This document shows positions 1 through 6,473 of a stretch of DNA of 64,000 nucleotides, one piece after another. The DNA is from Streptomyces sp. S4.7 (lineage in GTDB: Bacteria > Actinomycetota > Actinomycetes > Streptomycetales > Streptomycetaceae), in the NCBI RefSeq assembly GCF_010384365.1, contig NZ_CP048397.1:3844001-3908000 (forward strand), read 5' to 3'. How positions within the stretch are numbered: position 1 is the first letter of the stretch; each line of letters opens with the position of its first letter. A program made the translations under genes and the position numbers. A model generated the notes under the pieces. That model worked only from the letters and a program-made list of their open reading frames with translations. It was not told the DNA's origin and did not search any database.

Positions 1-258
1 CAGGACCCCGAAGTGCGGGGGCTTGAACAGCGGTGACCAGTTGGTGCCGGTGATGAACTCGCCGAAGTCGACCTTGCCGAAGAACTCGCCGGCCGGGGGG
101 ATCAGGGCGATGACGATGCCGACCGTGGTCAGCACCGAGACCATGGAGGCGGCCACCAGGAGGACCTTGATGACCTTCTCGCCGTAGCGCGGCTGGGACC
201 GCTTCAGGAAGCCGGGGCTTCCCGAAGCGGTACGCCGCCCGCTGAGGGAGGAGCTCAT
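1..258 (-). CDS. pstC: Phosphate ABC transporter permease PstC, N-terminal part (runs off left edge)
   Basis: Only the first 86 codons are in the window. PstC is one of the two membrane permeases of the high-affinity phosphate importer PstSCAB. The visible part has a polar, basic N-terminus and then a first membrane helix at about residues 30-52. After that comes a periplasmic-side stretch with the pattern FITGTNWSPLF at residues 68-78, which is typical of Pst permeases. The ATG at 256-258 overlaps the TGA of pstS as ATGA, so the two are translationally coupled. The identification rests on this stretch plus the adjacent pstS. Confidence 0.9.
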   Translation of the reverse strand, partial: MSSSLSGRRTASGSPGFLKRSQPRYGEKVIKVLLVAASMVSVLTTVGIVIALIPPAGEFFGKVDFGEFITGTNWSPLFKPPHFGVL

Positions 259-1232
259 GACTTGTGCTGCTCCCGCAGGGTTGCGAGGTCCTTCTTCAGT
301 TCAGCTTCCTGTGTCGTGTTCAGCGGCACGAACTGCGACTTCTCCGCGATGTCGGCGTTGTTCTCGACGTAGAACTCGACGAACGCCTCAACCTCCGGCT
401 TGTCCAGGGACGTCGCCTTGGGGTAGATGAACAGAGGGCGACTGAGCGGCTTGTACGTGCCGTCCTGCACCGTCTGGACGGTGGGCGCGACGCACCCGTC
501 GCCGCCGTCGATCTCAAGGGCCTTGAGCTTGTCCTTGTTCTCCTCGAAGTAGGAGAGGCCGAAGTAGCCCATGCCGCCCTTGGAGCCCGACACACCGCGG
601 ACGGTGACGTTGTCGTCCTCGCTCGGGTTGTAGTCGGTGCGCGAAGCGCCTTCCTCACCGTTGATGGCGTCGGTGAAGTAGTCGAAGGTGCCCGAGTCCG
701 TGCCGGCTCCGAACAGCTCCATCTTCTGGTCCGGGAACTGCGGGTCGACCTGGTTCCAGTTGTTGACCTTGGAGCCCGGCTCCCAGATCTTCTTCAGCTG
801 CTCGACGGTCAGGCAGTCCGCGAAGTCGTTGTCCTTGCTCACCACGACGGACAGACCGTCATTGGCGACAGTGAACTCCTCGAAGCTGATGCCCTCCCTG
901 TCACAGAGCGCCGTCTCCTCGTCCTTGACCGGCCGCGACGCGTTGGCGATGTCGGTTTCCCCGGCACAGAACTTCTCGAAGCCGCCGCCGGTGCCGGACG
1001 TGCCCACGGTGACCTTGACGCCCGCGTTCTCGGCCTGGAAGAGCTGAGCCGCGGCGGTGGACAGCGGGGCGACCGTGCTGGAGCCGTCGACCTTGACGTT
1101 GCCGGCGAGCTTGTCGCCGTCACCACCGGAAGTGCCGGCGTCGGCACCGCCGCACGCACTCGCGGCCAGCAGCACAGCAGCCGATAGAGCCAGCGGAACC
1201 CTGGCCCGGCGCAACGAAGTGGATATGTTCAC
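255..1232 (-). CDS. pstS: Phosphate-binding lipoprotein PstS
   Basis: This is the extracellular substrate-binding component of the PstSCAB phosphate importer, 325 residues. The GTG start at 1232 is preceded by a GAGGG Shine-Dalgarno element 9 bases upstream. The N-terminus is a lipoprotein signal: basic residues, a hydrophobic core and the lipobox A-S-A-C at about residue 27, followed by a Gly/Asp-rich linker. The mature part contains VDGSSTVAPLS and the phosphate-loop patterns GTSGTGGGF and GAGTDSGTFDYF, characteristic of PstS. It overlaps pstC by four bases. PHO boxes at 1318-1361 indicate PhoP control under phosphate limitation. Confidence 0.96.
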   Translation of the reverse strand: MNISTSLRRARVPLALSAAVLLAASACGGADAGTSGGDGDKLAGNVKVDGSSTVAPLSTAAAQLFQAENAGVKVTVGTSGTGGGFEKFCAGETDIANASRPVKDEETALCDREGISFEEFTVANDGLSVVVSKDNDFADCLTVEQLKKIWEPGSKVNNWNQVDPQFPDQKMELFGAGTDSGTFDYFTDAINGEEGASRTDYNPSEDDNVTVRGVSGSKGGMGYFGLSYFEENKDKLKALEIDGGDGCVAPTVQTVQDGTYKPLSRPLFIYPKATSLDKPEVEAFVEFYVENNADIAEKSQFVPLNTTQEAELKKDLATLREQHKS

Positions 1233-1317
1233 GACTTTCGACCCTCGTGTCTGCCGGGCAACCCGGCGTTTGGCTCAGGCACGCAGCGCGCCCCGTTGAC
1301 CCTTGGATCGAAGCTCG

Positions 1318-1361
1318 CCTATATGAACAGGCGGTGTACGGACAGCCCCTTGGGGATGAAC
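1318..1361 (-). promoter_or_regulatory. PHO box array (PhoP operator) upstream of pstS
   Basis: Read on the minus strand, the segment consists of four consecutive 11-base units. The first is GTTCATCCCCA and the fourth is GTTCATATAGG, exactly 33 bases apart, and the third is GTACACCGCCT. The second unit matches poorly. Direct 11-base repeats beginning GTTCA are the known PhoP-binding architecture of Streptomyces pho promoters. The array ends 86 bases before the pstS start codon. Confidence 0.8.
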
Positions 1362-1371
1362 TATAGTCAGG

Positions 1372-1385
1372 CATCTATATAGATG
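1372..1385. promoter_or_regulatory. Perfect 14-bp AT-rich palindrome upstream of the PHO boxes
   Basis: The sequence CATCTATATAGATG is a perfect palindrome in a locally AT-rich stretch 11 bases beyond the PHO boxes. Its form is that of a dimeric repressor site, but I cannot name the regulator. It could also contain the -10 region of a promoter directed away from pstS. Confidence 0.4.
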
Positions 1386-1411
1386 ATCGGTAATCAATGC
1401 CGGTCGAGAAT

Positions 1412-1621
1412 TCACCTGTCGCTCCGGCAGATCTCGACGATCTGTCCGTTGGATCTGCGGACTTCCGTGTTGCCCGGGGGGCGAGGAGCGGCAGCGGCGT
1501 CTGTTATCCGGGCGAGGGGAAGACTGGCGATCAACGTCACGACGACGCCAGTGCTTCTGTTCGGTGCCTCAGGGCGCGTGATCGGCCCGCTCTCGGCCGG
1601 GCGGGCCGTGGCACCGATCAA
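1412..1621 (-). CDS. Possible small hypothetical protein
   Basis: A 69-codon frame begins with TTG one base after the stop of the broken gene at 1623-2229, so it could be the next cistron of the same transcript. Codon third positions are mostly G or C and the frame ends before the palindrome at 1372. The protein has one hydrophobic stretch (VVVTLIASL, about residues 26-34) and a polar C-terminus ending in two Arg-containing clusters. I recognise no family. The rare TTG start and the absence of a clear Shine-Dalgarno element mean it may not be a gene. If it is not real, 1386-1622 holds nothing else I can identify. Confidence 0.3.
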   Translation of the reverse strand: MIGATARPAESGPITRPEAPNRSTGVVVTLIASLPLARITDAAAAPRPPGNTEVRRSNGQIVEICRSDR

Positions 1622-1622
1622 C

Positions 1623-2229
1623 TCAGCGCAGGTGGTAGGAGTCGATGGTGATCGTTCCTCGGCGTACAGGCTCGTCGGCGTAGACGTCCGGACGCAGCGC
1701 CGGCCCGTAAGCCCGGTCCATGGCGTCCAGCCGCCAGGGCGTCGTCCGGTAGTCGACGGTGCGGTAGTCGGCGATCAACTGGGCTACCTCCGTTGCGGAG
1801 TCATTGCCTTGCGGCATGAGATCGGCGGCGCGAGCGGCAGCGGCAACCCGTAGCGGGTCAGTCCACAGTGCCCGCTCCAGCCACGGGCGGGGTGCGCGGA
1901 GGCTGCGGACCGCGAACAGAAGCACGGGATCCCCGCGACGGAGCATTGCCGGCGTGAGAAGTGGTGAGCACCGCTGTCAGCGAGACGAGCCTTCTGTCGT
2001 CCGCCGTCGCAGCTCCGTCCAGCCATGCGTTGATCCGCGCTTGGAGGGAGAGGACGGCGCTGTCACTTACGGGCACCGGAAGATACTTGGTGACAGGGAA
2101 TCCACATCGCTCGTCGTATCCGTAGCGATGAAAGCGCTCGTCCGCCGTGCCGGCCTCGCAACGAACCTCGAAGCGGATGCTGGTGCCATCGGACAGTGGC
2201 ATGCAGGAGCGTGGCTCTGCGACCGGCAC
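1623..2229 (-). pseudogene. Frameshifted gene of unknown function
   Basis: Two minus-strand frames together look like one protein of about 200 residues. The first, from GTG 2229 (or ATG 2202), is plausible through the residues LTTSHAG near 1952. After that it turns into Pro/Arg-rich nonsense and stops at 1858. The second frame becomes protein-like from ATG 1946 (LRRGDPVLLFAVRSL) and ends at 1623. The ATG at 1946 has no Shine-Dalgarno element, so a single-base indel near 1946-1955 explains the data better than two overlapping genes. No family is recognised. It is divergent from the Nudix-like gene and lies in the same anomalous segment. A sequencing error cannot be excluded. Confidence 0.5.
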
Positions 2230-2394
2230 CTCCGCTGGTGCCCTCGCTGTCTTCCGGCTGTTCCCATAAGGCAGATTCTTCGATCTGAGTGGGACCGGAA
2301 ACCGCGAATGGGCGCAAGACCACCGGTGTGAGTGATTGCGGGTTGCCTCGTGGTTTACGCCTTGGGACGCCTTCGCGCATCACGATAGAACCCA

Positions 2395-2420
2395 AATAGC
2401 GCTATTCGAATAGCACTATT
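2395..2420. promoter_or_regulatory. Tandem palindromic operator in front of the Nudix-like gene
   Basis: AATAGCGCTATT (2395-2406) is a perfect 12-bp palindrome. After two bases it is followed by AATAGCACTATT (2409-2420), the same palindrome with one changed base. The second copy abuts the ribosome-binding site (GGAG at 2421-2424), so a bound repressor would cover the transcription and translation start. The spacing and shape resemble GntR-family sites, but the cognate regulator is not in the window. Confidence 0.6.
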
Positions 2421-2433
2421 GGAGAGTGAGGGG

Positions 2434-2874
2434 ATGACCAAGGCGACTCCCGAGGCCGGCGACACTGTGCGCCCGGTGCTCTTTTCCTCCTCGGAGCGGC
2501 AGCTCCTCCTTACGCCCGTGGGTGACGTCTGGGCTGTGCCGAGCATCCCGATCCGCCCTGGAGAGACCAGCCGTCGCGCCGCAGTTCGCCACCTGCGGCG
2601 AGAATTGCGACTTCCCACGGTTCGGATCATGCCGGTCATCGGCCGGCTGGAGGCCAGAAGAAAGCCGACGGGCGCTCAGTACGTGGTCCTGGTAGCGCCC
2701 GCTGCCGGAAGCTGGCCCACCTCTGTTGGCCGTGCGCTGGGCCCGGCCACGCGATGGTGGACTACGGAGAGCCTGCGCACGGCGAACATGATCGTCGAGC
2801 CAGTACAACTACTCGATCTCATGGACGGCTACCGGGAAGGGTGGCTGCCAGACGGTGAAATCGCGCTGGACTGA
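2434..2874 (+). CDS. Nudix-like protein with degenerate Nudix box
   Basis: This is a 146-residue protein. The ATG at 2434 follows GGAG at 2421-2424 by 9 bases, so I prefer it to the upstream in-frame TTG at 2419. It has the layout of a small Nudix fold: an N-terminal strand ending VGDVWAVPSIPI, then PGETSRRAAVRHLRREL in the position of the Nudix box. The canonical GxxxxxEx7REUxEExGU is only partly kept: the Gly-Glu and the Ala-Ala-x-R...Glu are there, but RELxEE reads RHLRRE. It may therefore bind rather than hydrolyse a nucleotide. Tandem operators lie immediately upstream. Nudix-motif proteins under GntR-type control occur in actinomycete integrative elements (Pif of pSAM2). That link is an analogy, not evidence of homology. 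Confidence 0.6.
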   Translation: MTKATPEAGDTVRPVLFSSSERQLLLTPVGDVWAVPSIPIRPGETSRRAAVRHLRRELRLPTVRIMPVIGRLEARRKPTGAQYVVLVAPAAGSWPTSVGRALGPATRWWTTESLRTANMIVEPVQLLDLMDGYREGWLPDGEIALD

Positions 2875-2940
2875 CTCACGGAGTAACGGGTCATTCGAGG
2901 AGCTTCCGATGGCGCCGGGTCCGGACTGTCAGGGTTCGGA

Positions 2941-4653
2941 TTACTGCCCGTCAATCTCCTTGTTGCTTCCTTCCTTTTCGGAACGAACTTTCTGGACCAA
3001 GTCGCGGCACTTCGTAATGTTTTTGAAGAGACTGGTCAGATAATTATTCGAATAGGCCTCATTGATACACTCCGTGAGGGACATCAAGCTCTGCTCGGTC
3101 AGCCCGGGAACACGTTTCAGTTCCGATGACCAGTCGTACTCGGGATCCTCGATACGCTGCAGATCGAGTTCCCGGAAAACCAGATGAAGAACCAGTCGAT
3201 TCCCTTGGAGGCAGATGGAACGCGGGCGCCCATCAAGCTGACCCTTCAAACGCGTCAATGTCGCGTCAACTTCTCGCATGACTTCGACGCAGCGCCATAC
3301 GCGATAGGGTCCTATCCTCGGATTGAAGAGTGTTCGGTACGGGGCCTTTTCTATGGACTCCCAGAGACTTCCCATCCTGCTCTTCGCCATAACCGCAAAA
3401 CTGGGCTCCCTGTTCGCACACGCCAGAGCCACTGTGGCGTCGACCACCGTGCAGCCATGTTCGGGACTCGGAACCGGCTCCCCACGCTTGATCGAATATG
3501 TCTTTTTGAGCGAGAGAACCAATTCTGTGCGCAGGCGGCCCTGCTCCGGGTCCAGCGAGACAAAATCTCGGGTCTCCACAGTGTTCTGTGTGTTCGTCGC
3601 CCTGGTCACCGCTGTTGCAAAACCTTCTGGGCATCCTTCAAGGCTGATAAAGCGAACCCACACCATGGCTTCGTCCAGGCCGGCTTCGCCCTTGTGTGCT
3701 GCTTGATGAATGCTTGCCACCGTCTGGGCGCCGTTGACGATGCTCACGCCCGTGAGCGAGAAATCACCAAAAGTGCGACTGGCGGCACCCCGTGCGGTCT
3801 TCTTTACGCTCTCACACAGGGCTGTCACACCATTGTTGAAGTACCAGAAGTGCTGTGGATCCTTGAGGATCGTGTGCGTGACTGCCTCATTGACACTGGT
3901 ATTGCCCAGGGATTTCCTGATGTTCTGAGAGAAAAGGCGATCCCCGAAATGCTCGTACCAGTTCGCAACGCTTGAAGCGGTAACCACGCCGTAGTAGGCC
4001 TCATATGGCTCGCTTACCGTGCCCCAGTTCTCCAGCTGTACGCCGAAGTCGATTCGCGAACCCCCCAATCCTTCGGATATGAAGGAATGGAAATCGCTCA
4101 AGCCCAGGGTCTCCATGGATACGACCTGCTGTGACTCGTTCATTTCATCGAGCAGGTCGCTAAAAACGGCAGACGAGGGCGCGGCCAAGTCGGTTCGGCC
4201 GGTGGTCGCCACTACAAGGATGAAGGTCACATCGACGTCGTCAAGTGCGTCCGTGATCTTCGCCTCTTGGGCACGTAGCCGTGCGTTGAACCGGTCGAAC
4301 TTCGTGTCAAGAAGATCCCTGAACCCGGCCGTAAAGTGCCGGGAATCACCCAATCCGAGGCTGCCGTCCCCGGAACCGTCCCACTTTGACTGGACAAGGA
4401 TCACCCTTCGCTGCAGGGGATCGATTGCGATGGCATCGATTCCGTTGTCGCCGGATCCGTCGACCACTGTGGCCGCCGCTTCGGCGGCAGACAGTTCGGT
4501 GAACCTCTGTACGGCGAGAGCCGCTAAGGATCGGCTCAGGAAGGACTTTTCGCGGACGGAGTCGCTGGCTTTTGCGTAGTCACTCATGTCGATGTGCTCC
4601 GCGAAACCCGTGTGCAGCGCCTCCTTGACGTGCCTGACCCACAGCCGTTTCAT
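2941..4653 (-). CDS. AIPR family abortive-infection protein with N-terminal PD-(D/E)XK-like nuclease domain
   Basis: A 570-residue candidate anti-phage protein. Residues 69-90 hold GDNGID, a hydrophobic strand (VILV) and QSK, the spacing of an Mrr-like PD-(D/E)XK nuclease core (D73, Q88, K90). From about 215 to 530 it carries AIPR (PF10592) hallmarks: FWYFNNGVTALC (269-280), SIVNGAQTVAS (304-314) and ATNTQNTVETRDFVSLDPEQ (352-371). AIPR proteins are associated with abortive phage infection and island-borne defence. The ATG at 4653 is chosen because AGGGGGG lies just upstream, while upstream in-frame starts lack a ribosome-binding site. Base composition is unusual: 2941-3000 is about 47% GC and 3901-3960 about 50%, against roughly 70% in the flanks, which indicates recent acquisition. 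It stands alone and convergent to the Nudix-like gene. The family call is firm. The activity is inferred. Confidence 0.85.
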   Translation of the reverse strand: MKRLWVRHVKEALHTGFAEHIDMSDYAKASDSVREKSFLSRSLAALAVQRFTELSAAEAAATVVDGSGDNGIDAIAIDPLQRRVILVQSKWDGSGDGSLGLGDSRHFTAGFRDLLDTKFDRFNARLRAQEAKITDALDDVDVTFILVVATTGRTDLAAPSSAVFSDLLDEMNESQQVVSMETLGLSDFHSFISEGLGGSRIDFGVQLENWGTVSEPYEAYYGVVTASSVANWYEHFGDRLFSQNIRKSLGNTSVNEAVTHTILKDPQHFWYFNNGVTALCESVKKTARGAASRTFGDFSLTGVSIVNGAQTVASIHQAAHKGEAGLDEAMVWVRFISLEGCPEGFATAVTRATNTQNTVETRDFVSLDPEQGRLRTELVLSLKKTYSIKRGEPVPSPEHGCTVVDATVALACANREPSFAVMAKSRMGSLWESIEKAPYRTLFNPRIGPYRVWRCVEVMREVDATLTRLKGQLDGRPRSICLQGNRLVLHLVFRELDLQRIEDPEYDWSSELKRVPGLTEQSLMSLTECINEAYSNNYLTSLFKNITKCRDLVQKVRSEKEGSNKEIDGQ

Positions 4654-5098
4654 GCGGCCCCCCTGATCACCAGTTCTGACAGACATGCTCAAGGTGCGGA
4701 GGCCACGGTAGCCATCGCACAGGGTGATCAGGAAGAGGCGGAACATGATCCGGCTATGTACGCCTGTAACTCTGTCCTGTGGTCGCCACTCTGCCCCGCC
4801 TGCGCCCTGGCAGACATCCTGCTGAGACCCTCGGTGACCAGCGCGGTGGGAAAAGACCGCTTGATTCGCGGGAAAAGATCTTGGACGCGCAGAGATCGCC
4901 GCTGATCAGCGCATTTCGTCGGTTGCCCACCAGACCAGGAGACCCGTTTCTCGTATGCCCGGATCCTGTGCCGCGATACCCGTGCCGCGATGTGGCTTGT
5001 CGTGAACCCCGCGTCGAGTGGGGTGCGGTGCGCGGGGGGCGTGGGGTTCGCCTCGGCGGTGACGCATGTCACCGGGCGGGTGCGTGTGTTCATGATCC
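4654..5098. other. Intergenic region without a recognisable gene
   Basis: The 513 bases between the AIPR gene and the azoreductase hold no frame that I believe. Composition rises from the low-GC insert towards the normal high GC of the host between about 4750 and 5000, so the right boundary of the insert probably lies here. I see no tRNA gene and no obvious direct repeat that would mark an attachment site. The end of the gap contains the terminator at 5099-5130. Confidence 0.5.
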
Positions 5099-5130
5099 GA
5101 CCCGCACCCGTACTGCTCGGGGTGCGGGTC
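5099..5130 (-). terminator. Terminator of the azoreductase gene
   Basis: An 11-base perfect stem (GACCCGCACCC at 5099-5109 with its complement at 5120-5130) encloses a 10-base loop. It lies 37 bases past the azoreductase stop codon. Confidence 0.65.
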
Positions 5131-5167
5131 GGTCTGTTCCGGCTGTGCCTCCCGTTCTCGGTCCGGG

Positions 5168-5782
5168 TCAGGCGGCGAGGCGGGAGGCGAGGGCCTTGGC
5201 CTTCTGCGCGGCCTCTTCCTGCGCCCTGGCGCGGGAGGCCTCGGCGAGCGGGATGAGCTCGGCCATGGCGGGCACGGCGTGGGCGAGGGTCAGCTCGGGG
5301 ACGATGAAGTCGACCTCCTTGACGCCGAACATGCCGGTCAGCACCTTCTCCAGATAGTTCTGGACGAACTCGAAGTCCGCGCGCGGGCTGCCGGCCACGT
5401 ACGAGCCGCCCCGGCTGGCGACCACGGTGAACGGCGTGCCGGTGACGGGACTCTCCTCAAGGGCGTTGTAGCCAAGGATGATCACGTGATCCAGCCATGC
5501 CTTCAGCGTGGACGGAATCGTGAAGTTGTACATCGGGGCGCCGATGAGAACGGCGTCCGCGGCCGCGAGTTCGGCGGCGAGTTCGGCGCGCAGCGCGTTG
5601 TCCGCGCCCGCCGCGACGGCGGCGATGTCCAGGTGCGGCAGCGGGGCCGCGGCGAGATCGCGGTAGACGACCTCGCCCTCGGGGTGCTGCTCGCGCCAGC
5701 TCTTGACGAAGGCGGCGGTGACGTCGCGCGAGGCGGATCCCTGCGGGGAAACGGCGGAGTCGATGTGCAGCAGCGTGGCCAT
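5168..5782 (-). CDS. FMN-dependent NADH:quinone oxidoreductase / azoreductase
   Basis: A 204-residue flavodoxin-fold enzyme of the AzoR family. It uses NADH to reduce quinones or azo compounds by two electrons in the cytoplasm. The N-terminus MATLLHIDSAVSPQGSASR is the FMN-phosphate loop, PMYNFTIPSTLKAWLDHV is the family signature, and SRGGSY is a second FMN contact. The ATG at 5782 has GGAG 6 bases upstream. The in-frame ATG at 5794 has none. It is transcribed divergently from an HxlR regulator, the usual arrangement for an electrophile- or quinone-responsive pair. Confidence 0.9.
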   Translation of the reverse strand: MATLLHIDSAVSPQGSASRDVTAAFVKSWREQHPEGEVVYRDLAAAPLPHLDIAAVAAGADNALRAELAAELAAADAVLIGAPMYNFTIPSTLKAWLDHVIILGYNALEESPVTGTPFTVVASRGGSYVAGSPRADFEFVQNYLEKVLTGMFGVKEVDFIVPELTLAHAVPAMAELIPLAEASRARAQEEAAQKAKALASRLAA

Positions 5783-5925
5783 GAGGGTCTCCATGGGGAA
5801 CAGAGGGGTGGGTCTCGGCACGGCGGACGGCCGGATGCCGGGTCCGCACTTTCGTACGTACCTATTGATAACACAGGAGCTTACTTTTTTTCACCCCCTC
5901 ATGGGTTCGCAGTACTCTGGGTGTC

Positions 5926-6279
5926 ATGGAGGGAAACGGGGATCCGTGTAAGCCGGTGGACGTGGGGATGACGCGCGTCTTCGAACTGTTCGGCAAGAGG
6001 TGGACCGGGCTGATCGTGTCCGTCCTGATGCAACGGCCCGTGCACTTCGCGGAGTTGCGGCGGGCGATCCCCGGCATCAGTGAGCGGATGCTGTCCGACC
6101 GGCTGACAGAGCTGGCGGGCGCGGGACTGGTGGTGCGCGAGGTCGACGAAGGGCCGCCACTGCGGGTCGCCTACCGGCTCACCGATGCGGGGGCCGCGAT
6201 GGAGCCCGCGCTGCAGGAACTGGGACGGTGGGCCGAGAAGCATCTGGCGGGCGAGAGCGGCTGCCCGAATCACGGTTAG
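5926..6279 (+). CDS. HxlR-family winged-helix regulator
   Basis: A 117-residue single-domain DNA-binding protein. It has the HxlR pattern: an N-terminal Cys (C8, in CKPVD), the helix FELFGKRWTGLIVSVLM, and FAELRRAIPGISERMLSDRLTEL as the recognition region. HxlR/YodB proteins with an early Cys often sense electrophiles or quinones by thiol chemistry. Its position divergent to the azoreductase suggests that it controls that gene. The ATG appears leaderless: a -10-like TACTCT (5913-5918) lies 7 bases before it and there is no Shine-Dalgarno element. The 143-base shared intergenic region contains AT-rich blocks that would hold its operator. Confidence 0.88.
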   Translation: MEGNGDPCKPVDVGMTRVFELFGKRWTGLIVSVLMQRPVHFAELRRAIPGISERMLSDRLTELAGAGLVVREVDEGPPLRVAYRLTDAGAAMEPALQELGRWAEKHLAGESGCPNHG

Positions 6280-6473
6280 GAGCCGTCCGGGCTGTCGGGA
6301 CCAGGCCCGGTTCGGGCTGTCCGGGCTCGCCCGGCGCTCCGCGACCCGGGTGTGGGTTACGGCTGTCCGGGCCGGGCTGTCGAGGGTTGTCCACAGGGGG
6401 AGACGACTTTCGGGGCGCGGCGGTAACGTCGTGGGCGGTTGATGTTGGACGAGAGCGGGGGAGGCGGCGCGCC

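Noticed and set aside
264..1187. Plus-strand frame of 307 codons across pstS
   Set aside because: It is antisense to pstS, has no ribosome-binding site and encodes a Leu/Val/Arg-rich nonsense protein.
1233..1317. Riboswitch in the pstS leader
   Set aside because: No conserved aptamer architecture is visible, and PHO boxes explain the regulation.
1858..1946. Two overlapping genes instead of one frameshifted gene
   Set aside because: The second frame has no Shine-Dalgarno element at ATG 1946, and the overlapping end of the first is Pro/Arg-rich nonsense. A single indel is simpler.
4728..5093. Minus-strand frame of 121 codons in the gap before the azoreductase
   Set aside because: Composition is random, there is no start signal and no recognisable domain. 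It overlaps the upstream sequence of the AIPR gene.
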